A stretch of DNA of 64,000 bases from Photobacterium damselae (lineage in GTDB: Bacteria > Pseudomonadota > Gammaproteobacteria > Enterobacterales > Vibrionaceae). Of this stretch, positions 8,989 to 18,052 are shown piece after piece; positions within the stretch are counted from its first letter, which is position 1, and each line of letters begins with the position of its first letter. The translations under genes and the position numbers were made by a program. The stretch is from positions 496,001 to 560,000 of the forward strand of contig NZ_PYOG01000001.1 of assembly GCF_003026815.1 (NCBI RefSeq), given 5' to 3'. The notes under the pieces are model-generated. The model saw only the letters and a program-made list of their open reading frames with translations. It had not been told where the DNA came from and searched no databases.

Positions 8989-10374
8989 ATGGATCAAATA
9001 TCACAGATAAATAAAGACCAAGGTTGGCGTGTTTATCTCAATCCCAAAGCATTAATTATGTTGGCATTGGGATTTTCATCGGGACTCCCTATCCTATTAG
9101 TTTTTGGGACCTTATCCTTTTGGCTGCGCGAAGCTGATGTCAGTCGAACGAGTATCGGTTTCTTTAGTTGGGTTGCTCTAGCTTACGGCTTTAAATGGAT
9201 CTGGTCACCGCTTATAGACCGCTTCCCAGTACCATTATTTTGTCATTTACTCGGTCGTCGTCGCGGTTGGATGCTCTTTAGTCAGCTACTTATTGTGCTC
9301 TCGCTTTGTGGTATGGCATTGAGTAATCCACAAACAGACTTGGCACAATTAGCCATTTTTGCCGTCATTGTTGCCTTTGCTTCTGCCTCCCAAGATATTG
9401 TTATTGATGCCTACCGTATTGAATTGGCAACAGAGCGTCTTCAAGCGGCTCTTGCTGCTACCTATATGACTGGTTATCGTCTTGCTATGATTATGGCGGG
9501 AGCTGGTGCGCTCGCTTTTGCAGCTTGGTTTGGTAGTGATAGTGGTTACAATGCCCATGGCTGGCAAATCGCCTATTTTATCATGGCAGGTTTCATGTTA
9601 GTGGGGATCATCACCACTCTTTGCATTCACGAGCCAACTCTCGATACTCAAGCCATTGCTAAAATTGAAGATGAATATTTTATCTCGTTAAAACAACGCG
9701 GATATAGCCATAAAACGGCAAAATTAGGTGCTTGGTTCTACACCGCAGCCGTTATGCCATTTAAAGATTTCTTCAGTCGCTATGGTACCAGTGCAATTAC
9801 CATCTTATTACTTATCAGCTGTTATCGAATATCTGATGTGGTTATGGGTGTGATGTCGAACGCTTTCTACGTAGATATGGGCTTTACTAAAACAGAAGTA
9901 GCCTCGGTATCGAAAGTGTTTGGGGTCATTATGACGTTAGTTGGCGCAGGACTCGGGGGTATTTTAGTCAGTAAATTTGGCACACTCCGCATTCTTGCTT
10001 TAGGCGCCCTTTTATCTGCCATTACTAACCTCCTGTTTATGGTCTTTACCTACATGGGTAACAACCTTGAAATGCTAACTTTGGTTATTTCAGCCGATAA
10101 TTTAGGTGCAGGTATTGCAACAGCCGCTTTTGTTACTTTTATGTCGAGCTTAACCAATGTTGCCTTCTCTGCAACTCAGTATGCACTGTTTAGCTCAATC
10201 ATGATGCTATTTCCGAAGTTTATAGCAGGCTTTTCTGGCATCTATGTTGACCATTTTGGCTACAATATTTTCTTCTTAACCACAGCTTTAATCGGTATTC
10301 CCGTCTTAGTGTTAATCAAAGTGTTGTCTAATAAAAACTATCACCAACCCAAGACTCATTCAGCTCAAGAATAA
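8989..10374 (+). CDS. ampG: Muropeptide permease AmpG
   Basis: AmpG is an inner-membrane major-facilitator permease that imports anhydromuropeptides from the periplasm for cell-wall recycling, and so affects beta-lactamase induction where AmpR exists. The protein is strongly hydrophobic with about 12 or more helices and the characteristic LALGFSSGLPILLVFGTLSF, SPLIDRFPVP and ASQDIVIDAYRIE segments. I chose ATG 8989 (461 residues) with GGGGA just upstream; a TTG at 8959 would add ten residues. A strong terminator follows. Confidence 0.92.
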   Translation: MDQISQINKDQGWRVYLNPKALIMLALGFSSGLPILLVFGTLSFWLREADVSRTSIGFFSWVALAYGFKWIWSPLIDRFPVPLFCHLLGRRRGWMLFSQLLIVLSLCGMALSNPQTDLAQLAIFAVIVAFASASQDIVIDAYRIELATERLQAALAATYMTGYRLAMIMAGAGALAFAAWFGSDSGYNAHGWQIAYFIMAGFMLVGIITTLCIHEPTLDTQAIAKIEDEYFISLKQRGYSHKTAKLGAWFYTAAVMPFKDFFSRYGTSAITILLLISCYRISDVVMGVMSNAFYVDMGFTKTEVASVSKVFGVIMTLVGAGLGGILVSKFGTLRILALGALLSAITNLLFMVFTYMGNNLEMLTLVISADNLGAGIATAAFVTFMSSLTNVAFSATQYALFSSIMMLFPKFIAGFSGIYVDHFGYNIFFLTTALIGIPVLVLIKVLSNKNYHQPKTHSAQE

Positions 10375-10398
10375 CCCAGTCTTATTGGTTGATAATCG

Positions 10399-10443
10399 AA
10401 GAGGAGGAAATCTGTTGAACAGAAATAACCCTCCTCTTTTTTT
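10399..10443 (+). terminator. Intrinsic terminator of ampG
   Basis: AAGAGGAGG (10399-10407) pairs with CCTCCTCTT (10430-10438), and a run of T follows. The loop contains a second small hairpin (TCTGTT/ACAGA). Confidence 0.88.
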
Positions 10444-10577
10444 ATGACTTTTATTGCTAAAAAATCGTATTTTTTCTCGCGCGAGACTAACAATTTCTAA
10501 TTAAGTTCAGAAAAATCGTTCACAAAGTGCAAAAAATAACACTTTAGATCACATTTAACGCCTCAATGAAATCGATT

Positions 10578-10626
10578 ACATTAGATCAACTTCACATTTT
10601 GCAAAGGTTTGCGCAAACGTTACATT
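10578..10626. promoter_or_regulatory. Candidate CRP site and PurR/LacI-type operator of ompK
   Basis: Upstream of ompK, TTAGA-N6-TCACA (10581-10596) resembles a CRP site with a perfect right half and a 3 of 5 left half. A second region has GCGCAAACGTTACATT (10611-10626), whose first ten bases after the initial G match the PurR consensus and whose right half is degenerate. The same region contains a perfect 12-bp palindrome GTTTGCGCAAAC (10608-10619). Control of Tsx-type porins by CRP and nucleoside/purine regulators is known in other gamma-proteobacteria; here it is inference. Confidence 0.4.
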
Positions 10627-10719
10627 CCCAAGAGTGACATAAAGCACTAGAATTCACTCCACAAATCGGGAGGCCAGCGATAGACCCGATAATTCGACAC
10701 AATTAGCGAGAACACAACC

Positions 10720-11523
10720 ATGCGTAAATCACTAGTAGCACTGAGCGTTTTAGCAGCAACAGCCCTACCATCTGTAGTTAATGCAGCAGACTATTCTGAC
10801 GATATCCACAAGAATGACTACAAGTGGATGAACTTCAACCTGATGTATGCTCTTGGCGAACTTCCTCGTGCGAAAGATGCACATTCTGGTCACGATTACT
10901 TAGAAATGGAATTCGGCGGTCGCTCTGGTGTTATCGACCTTTACGGCTATGTTGATGTGTTCAACCTAACAAATTCTGACAGCCAAGATAAGTCAGGTTC
11001 AGACGACAAAATGTTCATGAAGTTTGCACCTCGCTTCTCTCTAGATGGCATGACAGGTAAAGACCTTTCTTTCGGTCCAGTTCAAGAACTTTATATCGCA
11101 ACTTTGATGAACTGGGGTGGCAATAATGGTGGTGTTAATAACTACTTCATCGGTCTTGGTTCTGATGTAAATGTGCCATGGTTAGGTAAAATTGGCCTAA
11201 ACCTATACGGTCTATATGATGCAAATATCAAAGACTGGAACGGTTACCAGATCTCAACTAACTGGTTTAAACCTTTCTATACATTTGCTAACGGTACATT
11301 CCTATCTTACCAAGGTTACATCGATTACCAATTTGGTATGAAGGATAAGTACTCTTCAGCAAGTAACGGTGGCGCAATGTTTAACGGCCTTTACTGGCAT
11401 TCAGAGCGTTTTGCTGTAGGTTACGGCCTAAAAGCTTACTACAATGTATACGGTATCAAAGATACTGATGCATTCGAATCTACAGGTGTTGCTCACTACT
11501 TCGATATTACTTACAAGTTCTAA
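10720..11523 (+). CDS. ompK: Outer-membrane nucleoside channel OmpK (Tsx family)
   Basis: OmpK is the Vibrio homologue of the Tsx nucleoside-specific porin and is the phage KVP40 receptor in some species (family knowledge). A signal peptide ends near VVNA (residue 22). The mature protein has typical OmpK segments HKNDYKWMNFNLMYAL, YLEMEFGGRSG, LYGYVDVFNLT, LSFGPVQELYIATL and a terminal aromatic residue (YKF), as expected for a beta-barrel. Length is 267 residues. It is monocistronic between two terminators. Confidence 0.95.
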   Translation: MRKSLVALSVLAATALPSVVNAADYSDDIHKNDYKWMNFNLMYALGELPRAKDAHSGHDYLEMEFGGRSGVIDLYGYVDVFNLTNSDSQDKSGSDDKMFMKFAPRFSLDGMTGKDLSFGPVQELYIATLMNWGGNNGGVNNYFIGLGSDVNVPWLGKIGLNLYGLYDANIKDWNGYQISTNWFKPFYTFANGTFLSYQGYIDYQFGMKDKYSSASNGGAMFNGLYWHSERFAVGYGLKAYYNVYGIKDTDAFESTGVAHYFDITYKF

Positions 11524-11546
11524 TTGTCGAAAGCAACATGCTACTG

Positions 11547-11568
11547 AGGCGCTCATTGAGCGCCTTTT
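11547..11568 (+). terminator. Intrinsic terminator of ompK
   Basis: GGCGCTC and GAGCGCC form a 7-bp GC-rich stem around ATT, followed by TTTT. Confidence 0.9.
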
Positions 11569-11684
11569 GTTTATCTATGAGTTCTGTTTTTCTCATGCAA
11601 TCATATATTCCTAAGTAACTTCAAGCAGTGAGGTTACTTGGGTATAGTTTCTATTTAATCGTGCATCAGAAAAGGATCGAAACA

Positions 11685-12584
11685 GTGAAAATCACCATTG
11701 TTGGCGCTGGAGCTATTGGCTCGCTGTGGGGACATCAACTAAACCAGCACCACTTAGTGCAAATGTGGACTCGAACCGATGAACCTCACTACTCATTGAC
11801 CTTTAAACCTCATGATGCATCCAAGCTTTCGCAGCGACTACAGCTTCCGGCCAACAACCGAGAATGGCTCCGTCAAAGCGATCTGGTTTTGGTTACGGTC
11901 AAAGCATTTCAAGTTATTGATGCACTACGCCCTATTTATCAAGATATCAAACCAACTAGCCTGGTTGTTATTATGCATAATGGCATGGGGACTCAGCACT
12001 CCGTAACCCAACTGCTTCCCCATCATACAATCGCTTACGCCACCACAGCTCAAGCAGCTTTTAAGCAACATGATATTGTGACTCATACCGGTATTGGTCA
12101 AACATGGTTAGGGCTTTTGCAAGGCGAGCAGCAACAAGTAGCCGATTGGGCACAGCAATTTCATCACATTTTGCCTCCTTGCCATTGTCATCCAAATATT
12201 CTTGAACCTTTATGGCTAAAGCTTGCCATCAATTGTGCCATTAATCCTCTAACTGCGATTTATCAATGTACTAATGGTCAATTAGACTCGGCTGAACATC
12301 AGCAACAAATCACAGCAATTTGCCATGAGGTTGCACAGGTGATGAGTCAAGAGGTCGCGCCCATCACAACAGAAGAGCTGCTAACTCGAGTTAATCAGGT
12401 GATTTTAGCAACACAAGCAAATTACTCATCCATGAACCGAGATGTTTTTCACCACCGAACCACTGAAATCGACTATATTACGGGATATCTCATAGAAACA
12501 GCACGCCGTCATCACATTGCCTCACCTTATAATGAGAAGCTTTGGCAGCAGATAAAACAATTGGAGCACCACTATCATGACTAA
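11685..12584 (+). CDS. panE: 2-dehydropantoate 2-reductase
   Basis: PanE reduces ketopantoate to pantoate with NADPH in coenzyme A synthesis. The Rossmann dinucleotide motif GAGAIGSLWG lies at the N-terminus, and the conserved KLAINCAINPLTA segment of the C-terminal helical domain is present. I chose the GTG at 11685 (299 residues, reading VKITIVGAGAIG) because it has AAGGAT 7 bp upstream and matches the family's N-terminus (E. coli 303 residues); the longer upstream extension looks spurious. It overlaps yajL by 8 bp. Confidence 0.93.
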   Translation: MKITIVGAGAIGSLWGHQLNQHHLVQMWTRTDEPHYSLTFKPHDASKLSQRLQLPANNREWLRQSDLVLVTVKAFQVIDALRPIYQDIKPTSLVVIMHNGMGTQHSVTQLLPHHTIAYATTAQAAFKQHDIVTHTGIGQTWLGLLQGEQQQVADWAQQFHHILPPCHCHPNILEPLWLKLAINCAINPLTAIYQCTNGQLDSAEHQQQITAICHEVAQVMSQEVAPITTEELLTRVNQVILATQANYSSMNRDVFHHRTTEIDYITGYLIETARRHHIASPYNEKLWQQIKQLEHHYHD

Positions 12585-13194
12585 CTCAACGCCTCATGTT
12601 GTCGTTCTTATCGCACCGGGAACAGAAGAGATGGAAGCGGTAAATAGCATCAATATTTTGCGTCGCGCAGGATTTACTGTGACTACCGCAAGTGCAGCGG
12701 GCGATGGCGCTTTGATAGTAGAAGGATCTCGTGGCATAAAATTAGTTGCTGATGTACCATTAATTGATATTGCAGATCAACCCTTTGATTGTGTGGTTTT
12801 ACCCGGCGGATTAGGGGGCTCTGAATGCTTCCGAGATAGTGATTTAGTAACAGCATTTGTAGAACAACATCATTATGATGGTAAACTTATTGCGGCTATT
12901 TGTGCAGCTCCCGCTCTTGTATTGGTTCACCATAATATGATGCCAAAGGCGATAATGACCTGCCATCCAGCTTTTCATGATGCAATTCCTGCCGCACAAC
13001 TGCGTACTAAACGTGTGGTTTACGACAAAAATCATAATCTACTGACTAGCCAAGGTCCGGGGACTTCACAAGAGTTTGCGTTAGAAATTATTGTCCAACT
13101 GGCAGGAAAGGCAAAAGCTGCAGACGTTGCTGGCCCTATGGTTGTGTGGCCAAACATGCACTACGATGTTTTACCATCTGGTCATAACTCATAA
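12577..13194 (+). CDS. yajL: DJ-1/PfpI family protein YajL
   Basis: YajL belongs to the DJ-1 superfamily and is credited with protein repair and chaperone activity under oxidative and carbonyl stress (its deglycase activity is debated). The nucleophile elbow AAICAAPA puts the reactive cysteine at residue 109; the partner Glu is in APGTEEMEA near residue 17. Length is 205 residues. It is translationally coupled to panE and convergent with thiI, the same three-gene neighbourhood as in E. coli. Confidence 0.92.
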   Translation: MTNSTPHVVVLIAPGTEEMEAVNSINILRRAGFTVTTASAAGDGALIVEGSRGIKLVADVPLIDIADQPFDCVVLPGGLGGSECFRDSDLVTAFVEQHHYDGKLIAAICAAPALVLVHHNMMPKAIMTCHPAFHDAIPAAQLRTKRVVYDKNHNLLTSQGPGTSQEFALEIIVQLAGKAKAADVAGPMVVWPNMHYDVLPSGHNS

Positions 13195-13245
13195 CAAGTT
13201 AACTGTACAAGATTGCATCTAGGGATAACGAAATAGCTCAAAAGA

Positions 13246-13279
13246 AAAAGGCGAGAAACAATCACTGCTCTCGCCTTTT
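13246..13279. terminator. Bidirectional terminator between yajL and thiI
   Basis: AAAAGGCGAGA (13246-13256) pairs with TCTCGCCTTTT (13269-13279), an 11-bp perfect stem with A and T flanks that can serve both converging genes. Confidence 0.9.
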
Positions 13280-13316
13280 ATTATTCTGCTAAATCTAGCT
13301 ATCTGCCGGACTTATT

Positions 13317-14765
13317 TTACGGACGATATACTTTAACGTTATCAAAACCGTTTTCTTTTAAGTATAACGCTTGTAGTCGGCTCATTACGCCACGCGCACA
13401 GTACAGCAGGTAAGTCTTATCTTGTGGTAAGTCGCCAAACTGAGTCGCCAACTTGTAGAATGGAAGATGTTTAACTTCAACACCATCGATTTCTAATGGG
13501 CTTTCATCTTCTTCATCAGGGCTACGAATATCAAGAACCACAGCACCGCCTGCGATTTCTGATACTAATTCAACTTCTGGAGCTTGCTCTTGGCTCTGTT
13601 TCTCGATGTCGCGAATATCCATTACACGCGCCTCTTTCACTACACGATCAAGAATAGAGAAATCAAACTTCGCTTCTTCTGTTTCCAATTTCTCTTTTAC
13701 CGCTTTAACCGTCGGCTTTTTCGAGATCACACCACAGAATTCAGGCATGGTTTTGGCAAAATCTTCCGTACCAATGTGACGAGCCATATTGATAATATCT
13801 TCTTTATCCCAGTTAATCAGAGGACGAAGAATCAATGTATCAGTAACACCATCGATATGACGTAGGTTAGTCAGAGTTTGACTCGATACCTGACCTAACG
13901 CCTCACCAGTAACGAGAGCTTGAATACCAAAATGCTCAGCGACCTGACCTGCGGCACGCATAAACATACGCTTAAGCACCACGCCCATCTGGCCGTCATC
14001 TACTTTTTCAAGGATCTCCGCAACAACAGGCTCAAAATCTACCGCGATAAATTTCACTTTGGCAGAGGAACCGTATTTGTTCCAAAGGAAGTGAGAAACT
14101 TGTTTTACGCCAATTTCGTGCGCAGGACCACCTAGATTAAAGAAGCAGTAGTGAACCTTTGAACCACGCTTAATATGTAGGTAGCTAGAAACACCTGAGT
14201 CGAAACCACCTGAAATAAGGCTTAGTACATCTTCTTGAGTACCTAGAGGGAAACCACCAAGACCTTGATGACGCTCAAGCACTAAGTTTAGGTTCTCACG
14301 CTCAACTTCGATATTAACAGTTACATCTGGGTTTTTAAGCTTAACGCGCGCAGTTTCAATATTCTGATTTAAACCGCCACCAACGTAACGCTCTAACTCA
14401 ATAGAGGTAAAGTCATGCTGACCAGTACGTTTAGCACGAACGCAGAATGTTTTACCTTCAAGGTTTGGCGCAACTAGAGCGAAAGTTTGCTCATAAATAT
14501 CATGAAGATCTTTAAATTCCATTTGCTGAACTTCAAGTACATGATGAATACCTGGTGTCTGGGTTAGCGTTGCTACAATAGCTTCGCGCTTTGCCGTATC
14601 AGGTTCAGTCACTTCTAGGTGAAAACGACGGTTGTAAATCGATACAGTGTCAGATTGACGTTTTAGAATAATACGAAGATTAGATTCTAAAATTTTAATA
14701 AAGCGCTTACGTACTGAATCGCTTTTAACAAAGATCTCTGGATGGGGCTTAACAATAAATTTCAT
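13317..14765 (-). CDS. thiI: tRNA 4-thiouridine synthase / thiamine sulfurtransferase ThiI
   Basis: ThiI makes 4-thiouridine at tRNA position 8 and passes sulfur to ThiS for the thiamine thiazole. Domains in order: ferredoxin-like and THUMP RNA-binding region (about 1-165), PP-loop ATPase with SGGFDSG at 185-191, and a C-terminal rhodanese domain with the persulfide cysteine in YCARGVMS (about residue 456). A second conserved cysteine lies in MPEFCGV. The 482-residue length equals that of the E. coli protein. It lies 173 bp downstream of pomB on the same strand. Confidence 0.96.
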   Translation of the reverse strand: MKFIVKPHPEIFVKSDSVRKRFIKILESNLRIILKRQSDTVSIYNRRFHLEVTEPDTAKREAIVATLTQTPGIHHVLEVQQMEFKDLHDIYEQTFALVAPNLEGKTFCVRAKRTGQHDFTSIELERYVGGGLNQNIETARVKLKNPDVTVNIEVERENLNLVLERHQGLGGFPLGTQEDVLSLISGGFDSGVSSYLHIKRGSKVHYCFFNLGGPAHEIGVKQVSHFLWNKYGSSAKVKFIAVDFEPVVAEILEKVDDGQMGVVLKRMFMRAAGQVAEHFGIQALVTGEALGQVSSQTLTNLRHIDGVTDTLILRPLINWDKEDIINMARHIGTEDFAKTMPEFCGVISKKPTVKAVKEKLETEEAKFDFSILDRVVKEARVMDIRDIEKQSQEQAPEVELVSEIAGGAVVLDIRSPDEEDESPLEIDGVEVKHLPFYKLATQFGDLPQDKTYLLYCARGVMSRLQALYLKENGFDNVKVYRP

Positions 14766-14938
14766 AACACGCTTCGCTTCACTGAGCTTAAAGTACTAAA
14801 CGGAATCAAAACCGTGGATTATACAGCATGGTTCAGCTCATAGAAACCGCATTAACCCGATAACCGTTTGTTTCATAATTAACACGGTTGATAACATCTC
14901 AATTTACTATAGATGATATTTTTCGTTGCCGTGAATAT

Positions 14939-15883
14939 CTATTGAGTGTGCTCAGCTGTCATGGGTGGAACCGAATCAACACTAATGGGATCGGAATAAT
15001 AAGGTTTACCTTGCATAATAGAAATCTCAACTCGACGATTACGCTTGCGCCCTTCAGCCGTATCATTGCTGGCAATAGGTGCAGTATCAGCCAATCCCAC
15101 CACTTGCATCCGATGCTGATCAAAGCCAGTAACTTTTGCCATTTCTTGCGCAACTGATACTGCACGCTGTGCCGAAATATCCCAATTAGAACGGTATAAC
15201 TCGGATTCAACAGGGCGATCATCTGTATGACCACTAATTCGAACAGTACCAGGGACATCTTTTACCAGACTGGCAACTTGGCGGACAAGCGGGCGAAACT
15301 TAGGTTGAAGAAACGCTGAACCTTCAGGAAATGCACCTTGTTCTTTGATTCGAATAACCAGTTGTTGGCCAAAGTTTTCGATCTCAACATTACCCTCTTC
15401 AATTTCTCGCTCTATCGCCTTATTGAGCACTTTTTCTAGTTGCTTAAGAGAGTCCGAGGCATTTTGGTCTTGATCTTGTTGCTGAGTTTTATTTTTCTTA
15501 TCAGCTTGCCCACCGGTGAGAGTGCCAGCAGAGCGTTCGGTGCCACCAGCCTTATCGGACTCACCTTCATGAAAGTCCAATGTTCTTTGGGTCATATCAA
15601 TGGTCTGCTGCATAATCACTTCAATTGGCGTAGGCTCAGGTCGACCTGGTCTAAACTCTTGCGCGATCACACTAGTACCCTTAGGAATATCATTAATATC
15701 CAATAGGTTTTGTACACCAAAGGCGTTTTTCATCGAGCCAGCAATCTGTTTAAACTTCATTACATCCATTTCAGAAAACGAAAGAAGTAAGACAAAAAAG
15801 CACATTAACAAGGTCGCAAGATCGGCAAATGTAGCCATCCAAGCTGGCGCCCCACTCTGTTTTTTGCTGCTTTCAATTTCCAT
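14939..15883 (-). CDS. pomB: Sodium-type flagellar motor stator protein PomB
   Basis: PomB forms the Na+ channel of the polar flagellar stator with PomA and anchors it to peptidoglycan. A single membrane helix (about 18-38) carries the essential aspartate in FADLATLL (residue 21; Asp24 in V. alginolyticus). A Gln/Asp-rich linker follows, then an OmpA-like peptidoglycan-binding domain with ISGHTDDRPV and NRRVEISI. Length is 314 residues. The cysteine-flanked LLMCFFVLLLSF after the aspartate is typical for PomB rather than MotB. Confidence 0.96.
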   Translation of the reverse strand: MEIESSKKQSGAPAWMATFADLATLLMCFFVLLLSFSEMDVMKFKQIAGSMKNAFGVQNLLDINDIPKGTSVIAQEFRPGRPEPTPIEVIMQQTIDMTQRTLDFHEGESDKAGGTERSAGTLTGGQADKKNKTQQQDQDQNASDSLKQLEKVLNKAIEREIEEGNVEIENFGQQLVIRIKEQGAFPEGSAFLQPKFRPLVRQVASLVKDVPGTVRISGHTDDRPVESELYRSNWDISAQRAVSVAQEMAKVTGFDQHRMQVVGLADTAPIASNDTAEGRKRNRRVEISIMQGKPYYSDPISVDSVPPMTAEHTQ

Positions 15884-15892
15884 GAACTGACC

Positions 15893-16654
15893 TTATAGAT
15901 CCATTGCCGTAACGCGTTTTTTCTCATGCAGGTAGTTTTTCAAATACCCATCAATCACTCGTGGGTTTTGACCATCCTGAATGGCTAAAACACCGTCTAA
16001 AATCAATCGGCGGTTAAGCCTTTCCTGATCTTTACGAAGTGAGAGTTTATCTGCGATAGGGAGTGCAACCATGTTGGCAAGGATTGAACCATAGAGTGTG
16101 GTTAATAAGGCAACAGCCATAGCAGGACCGATCGATTTAGGATCATCCATATTCGACAGCATCGCAACTAAGCCGATTAAGGTACCAATCATCCCCATCG
16201 CTGGACCCACATCACCAAATGACGTGAAAATACCAATCCCCTGCTCATGGCGCTCATGAGTAAGCGAGATGTCTTTTTGTAATGTCGCTCGAACTACATC
16301 GGCATCGTGTCCGTCAACTAATAAATCAATGCCCTTGCGCAAAAAAGGATTATCAATCTCCATCTCTTCTAGCGCTAAAAAGCCGCCTTTACGAGCAGCA
16401 TCGGCCATTTCTACAATTTTAGCGATTAGCTCTTCTGGATTATCCGTTTTGTACATGAAGGCTTTAGCAGCAATTTTTGTAGCCCCGAGAAACTGACCAA
16501 TACTGTATTTCATAAGGACAACAAATGTTGTTCCTCCAAATACAATGAGGACTGACGGCACATCAAAAAACATACCTAGACTGCCACCAAGCAACATCGC
16601 CATTACAATAAAAGCAAATGCACCCAGCATGCCTATAAGGGTAGCTAAATCCAC
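15893..16654 (-). CDS. pomA: Sodium-type flagellar motor stator protein PomA
   Basis: PomA is the four-helix stator subunit that pushes on FliG using the sodium motive force. The N-terminus MDLATLIGMLGAFAFIVMAM, the cytoplasmic loop with charged residues (RKGGFLALEEMEIDNPF), and the DVGPAMGMIGTLIGLVAML helix are characteristic. Length is 253 residues. The gene precedes pomB by 9 bp and diverges from xseB across a 239-bp gap that should hold both promoters. Confidence 0.96.
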   Translation of the reverse strand: MDLATLIGMLGAFAFIVMAMLLGGSLGMFFDVPSVLIVFGGTTFVVLMKYSIGQFLGATKIAAKAFMYKTDNPEELIAKIVEMADAARKGGFLALEEMEIDNPFLRKGIDLLVDGHDADVVRATLQKDISLTHERHEQGIGIFTSFGDVGPAMGMIGTLIGLVAMLSNMDDPKSIGPAMAVALLTTLYGSILANMVALPIADKLSLRKDQERLNRRLILDGVLAIQDGQNPRVIDGYLKNYLHEKKRVTAMDL

Positions 16655-16893
16655 AAATCCACCTCAAAACCCTATCTGTGTACGCAATCTCATATCCATT
16701 GGGATAAAAAAACAGCAATTGCGCGTCAAAAATTTTATCTCTGTAGGAGTATCGGCACTTTTCTCATTTCATTTAGCTTTCTTGTGGCAAAATATGAAAA
16801 TTCCTATATATGAAGCACAATACTGTGAGATAATTTGACGCTAATCAGTCTCTACGTTATTTTTCGTGCACTTAGAAAATAGTGAGCATCAAT

Positions 16894-17136
16894 ATGGCAG
16901 CTAAAAAACCAGAAAATATGGCCTTTGAAGAGGCGCTTGACGAACTAGACTTAATTGTAAATGAGTTAGAGTCAGGCAATATTGCTCTAGAAGACGCATT
17001 AAAAAAATTCGAACGAGGTATTGCCCTTGCTCGTAGCAGCCAACAGAAACTCACTCAAGCCGAACAACGTGTCGAAATCTTGCTACAAGCAGACGATGAA
17101 GCTCCTTTGACCGAATTTGATGTAAATGATGACTAA
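16894..17136 (+). CDS. xseB: Exodeoxyribonuclease VII small subunit
   Basis: XseB is the small subunit of exonuclease VII, which degrades single-stranded DNA; its large partner XseA is encoded at 47500. I chose ATG 16894 (80 residues, the E. coli length), with AGTGAG upstream. A GTG at 16882 overlaps that ribosome site and would add four residues. The core MAFEEALDELDLIVNELESG is diagnostic. The 3' end overlaps ispA by 11 bp. Confidence 0.94.
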   Translation: MAAKKPENMAFEEALDELDLIVNELESGNIALEDALKKFERGIALARSSQQKLTQAEQRVEILLQADDEAPLTEFDVNDD

Positions 17137-18028
17137 TTCTTCTCTTCTGCAATTATTACAGCATTATCAAGAGCGAAATAATCAGCAACTAACCCATTGG
17201 TTAGATGCTCAACCTTTTGCTGACCAAACACTACTTAAAGCGATGAAATACGGTGCGCTTCTTGGTGGTAAACGAGTTCGTCCATTTTTGACTTATGTCA
17301 CAGGTAATATGCTCGGAGTCAATGAGGAAAACCTTGATACTCCAGCCGCAGCTATTGAATGCATTCATGCCTATTCTCTCATTCATGATGATCTGCCTGC
17401 GATGGACGATGATGAGTTACGTCGAGGACAACCAACTTGCCATATTGCTTTTGATGAAGCGACCGCCGTTCTTGCTGGCGATGCTTTACAAACCTTGGCA
17501 TTTGAAATTCTCGCTGAAGGTACATTAAGTATTGATGGCGAATCACAACGCATCAAGATGATAAAAGAGCTAGCACAAGCATCCGGGGCTGCCGGTATGT
17601 GTATGGGACAAGCCCTTGATCTTGATGGTGAAGGAAAACATCTGGGATTAACCCAGTTAGAACAGATACATAAGCATAAAACTGGAGCACTCATTCGCTG
17701 TGCTGTCCGCCTAGGGGCTCTTGCTGCAGGCGAAAAAGGTTTGGAGATATTACCTCAACTTAACACATATGCAGAGGCAATTGGGTTAGCATTCCAAGTT
17801 CAAGACGATATCCTAGATGTTATTAGTGACACTGAAACGCTAGGCAAACCACAAGGTTCAGATATTGCTCTTGATAAAAGCACTTATCCTGCTTTACTTG
17901 GTCTAGAGGGAGCGCAACAAAAAGCGCAGCAACTCTATCAAGAAGCCGTACAAGCACTTGAAGCCATTCCTTATGACACAACTCAGTTAGAAGTTTTTGC
18001 TCGTTATCTTATCGAACGTAAGAACTAA
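17126..18028 (+). CDS. ispA: (2E,6E)-farnesyl diphosphate synthase
   Basis: IspA condenses IPP with DMAPP and GPP to farnesyl diphosphate, precursor of quinone side chains and undecaprenyl phosphate. Both aspartate-rich motifs are seen: DDLPAMDDD near residue 88 and DDILD near 228, plus GGKRVRP for IPP binding. Length is 300 residues (start ATG ATG; either could be used). It overlaps xseB and is followed 24 bp later by dxs, the conserved xseB-ispA-dxs order. Confidence 0.96.
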   Translation: MMTNSSLLQLLQHYQERNNQQLTHWLDAQPFADQTLLKAMKYGALLGGKRVRPFLTYVTGNMLGVNEENLDTPAAAIECIHAYSLIHDDLPAMDDDELRRGQPTCHIAFDEATAVLAGDALQTLAFEILAEGTLSIDGESQRIKMIKELAQASGAAGMCMGQALDLDGEGKHLGLTQLEQIHKHKTGALIRCAVRLGALAAGEKGLEILPQLNTYAEAIGLAFQVQDDILDVISDTETLGKPQGSDIALDKSTYPALLGLEGAQQKAQQLYQEAVQALEAIPYDTTQLEVFARYLIERKN

Positions 18029-18052
18029 AATAAGTACAAGCGCCGAACAGTT

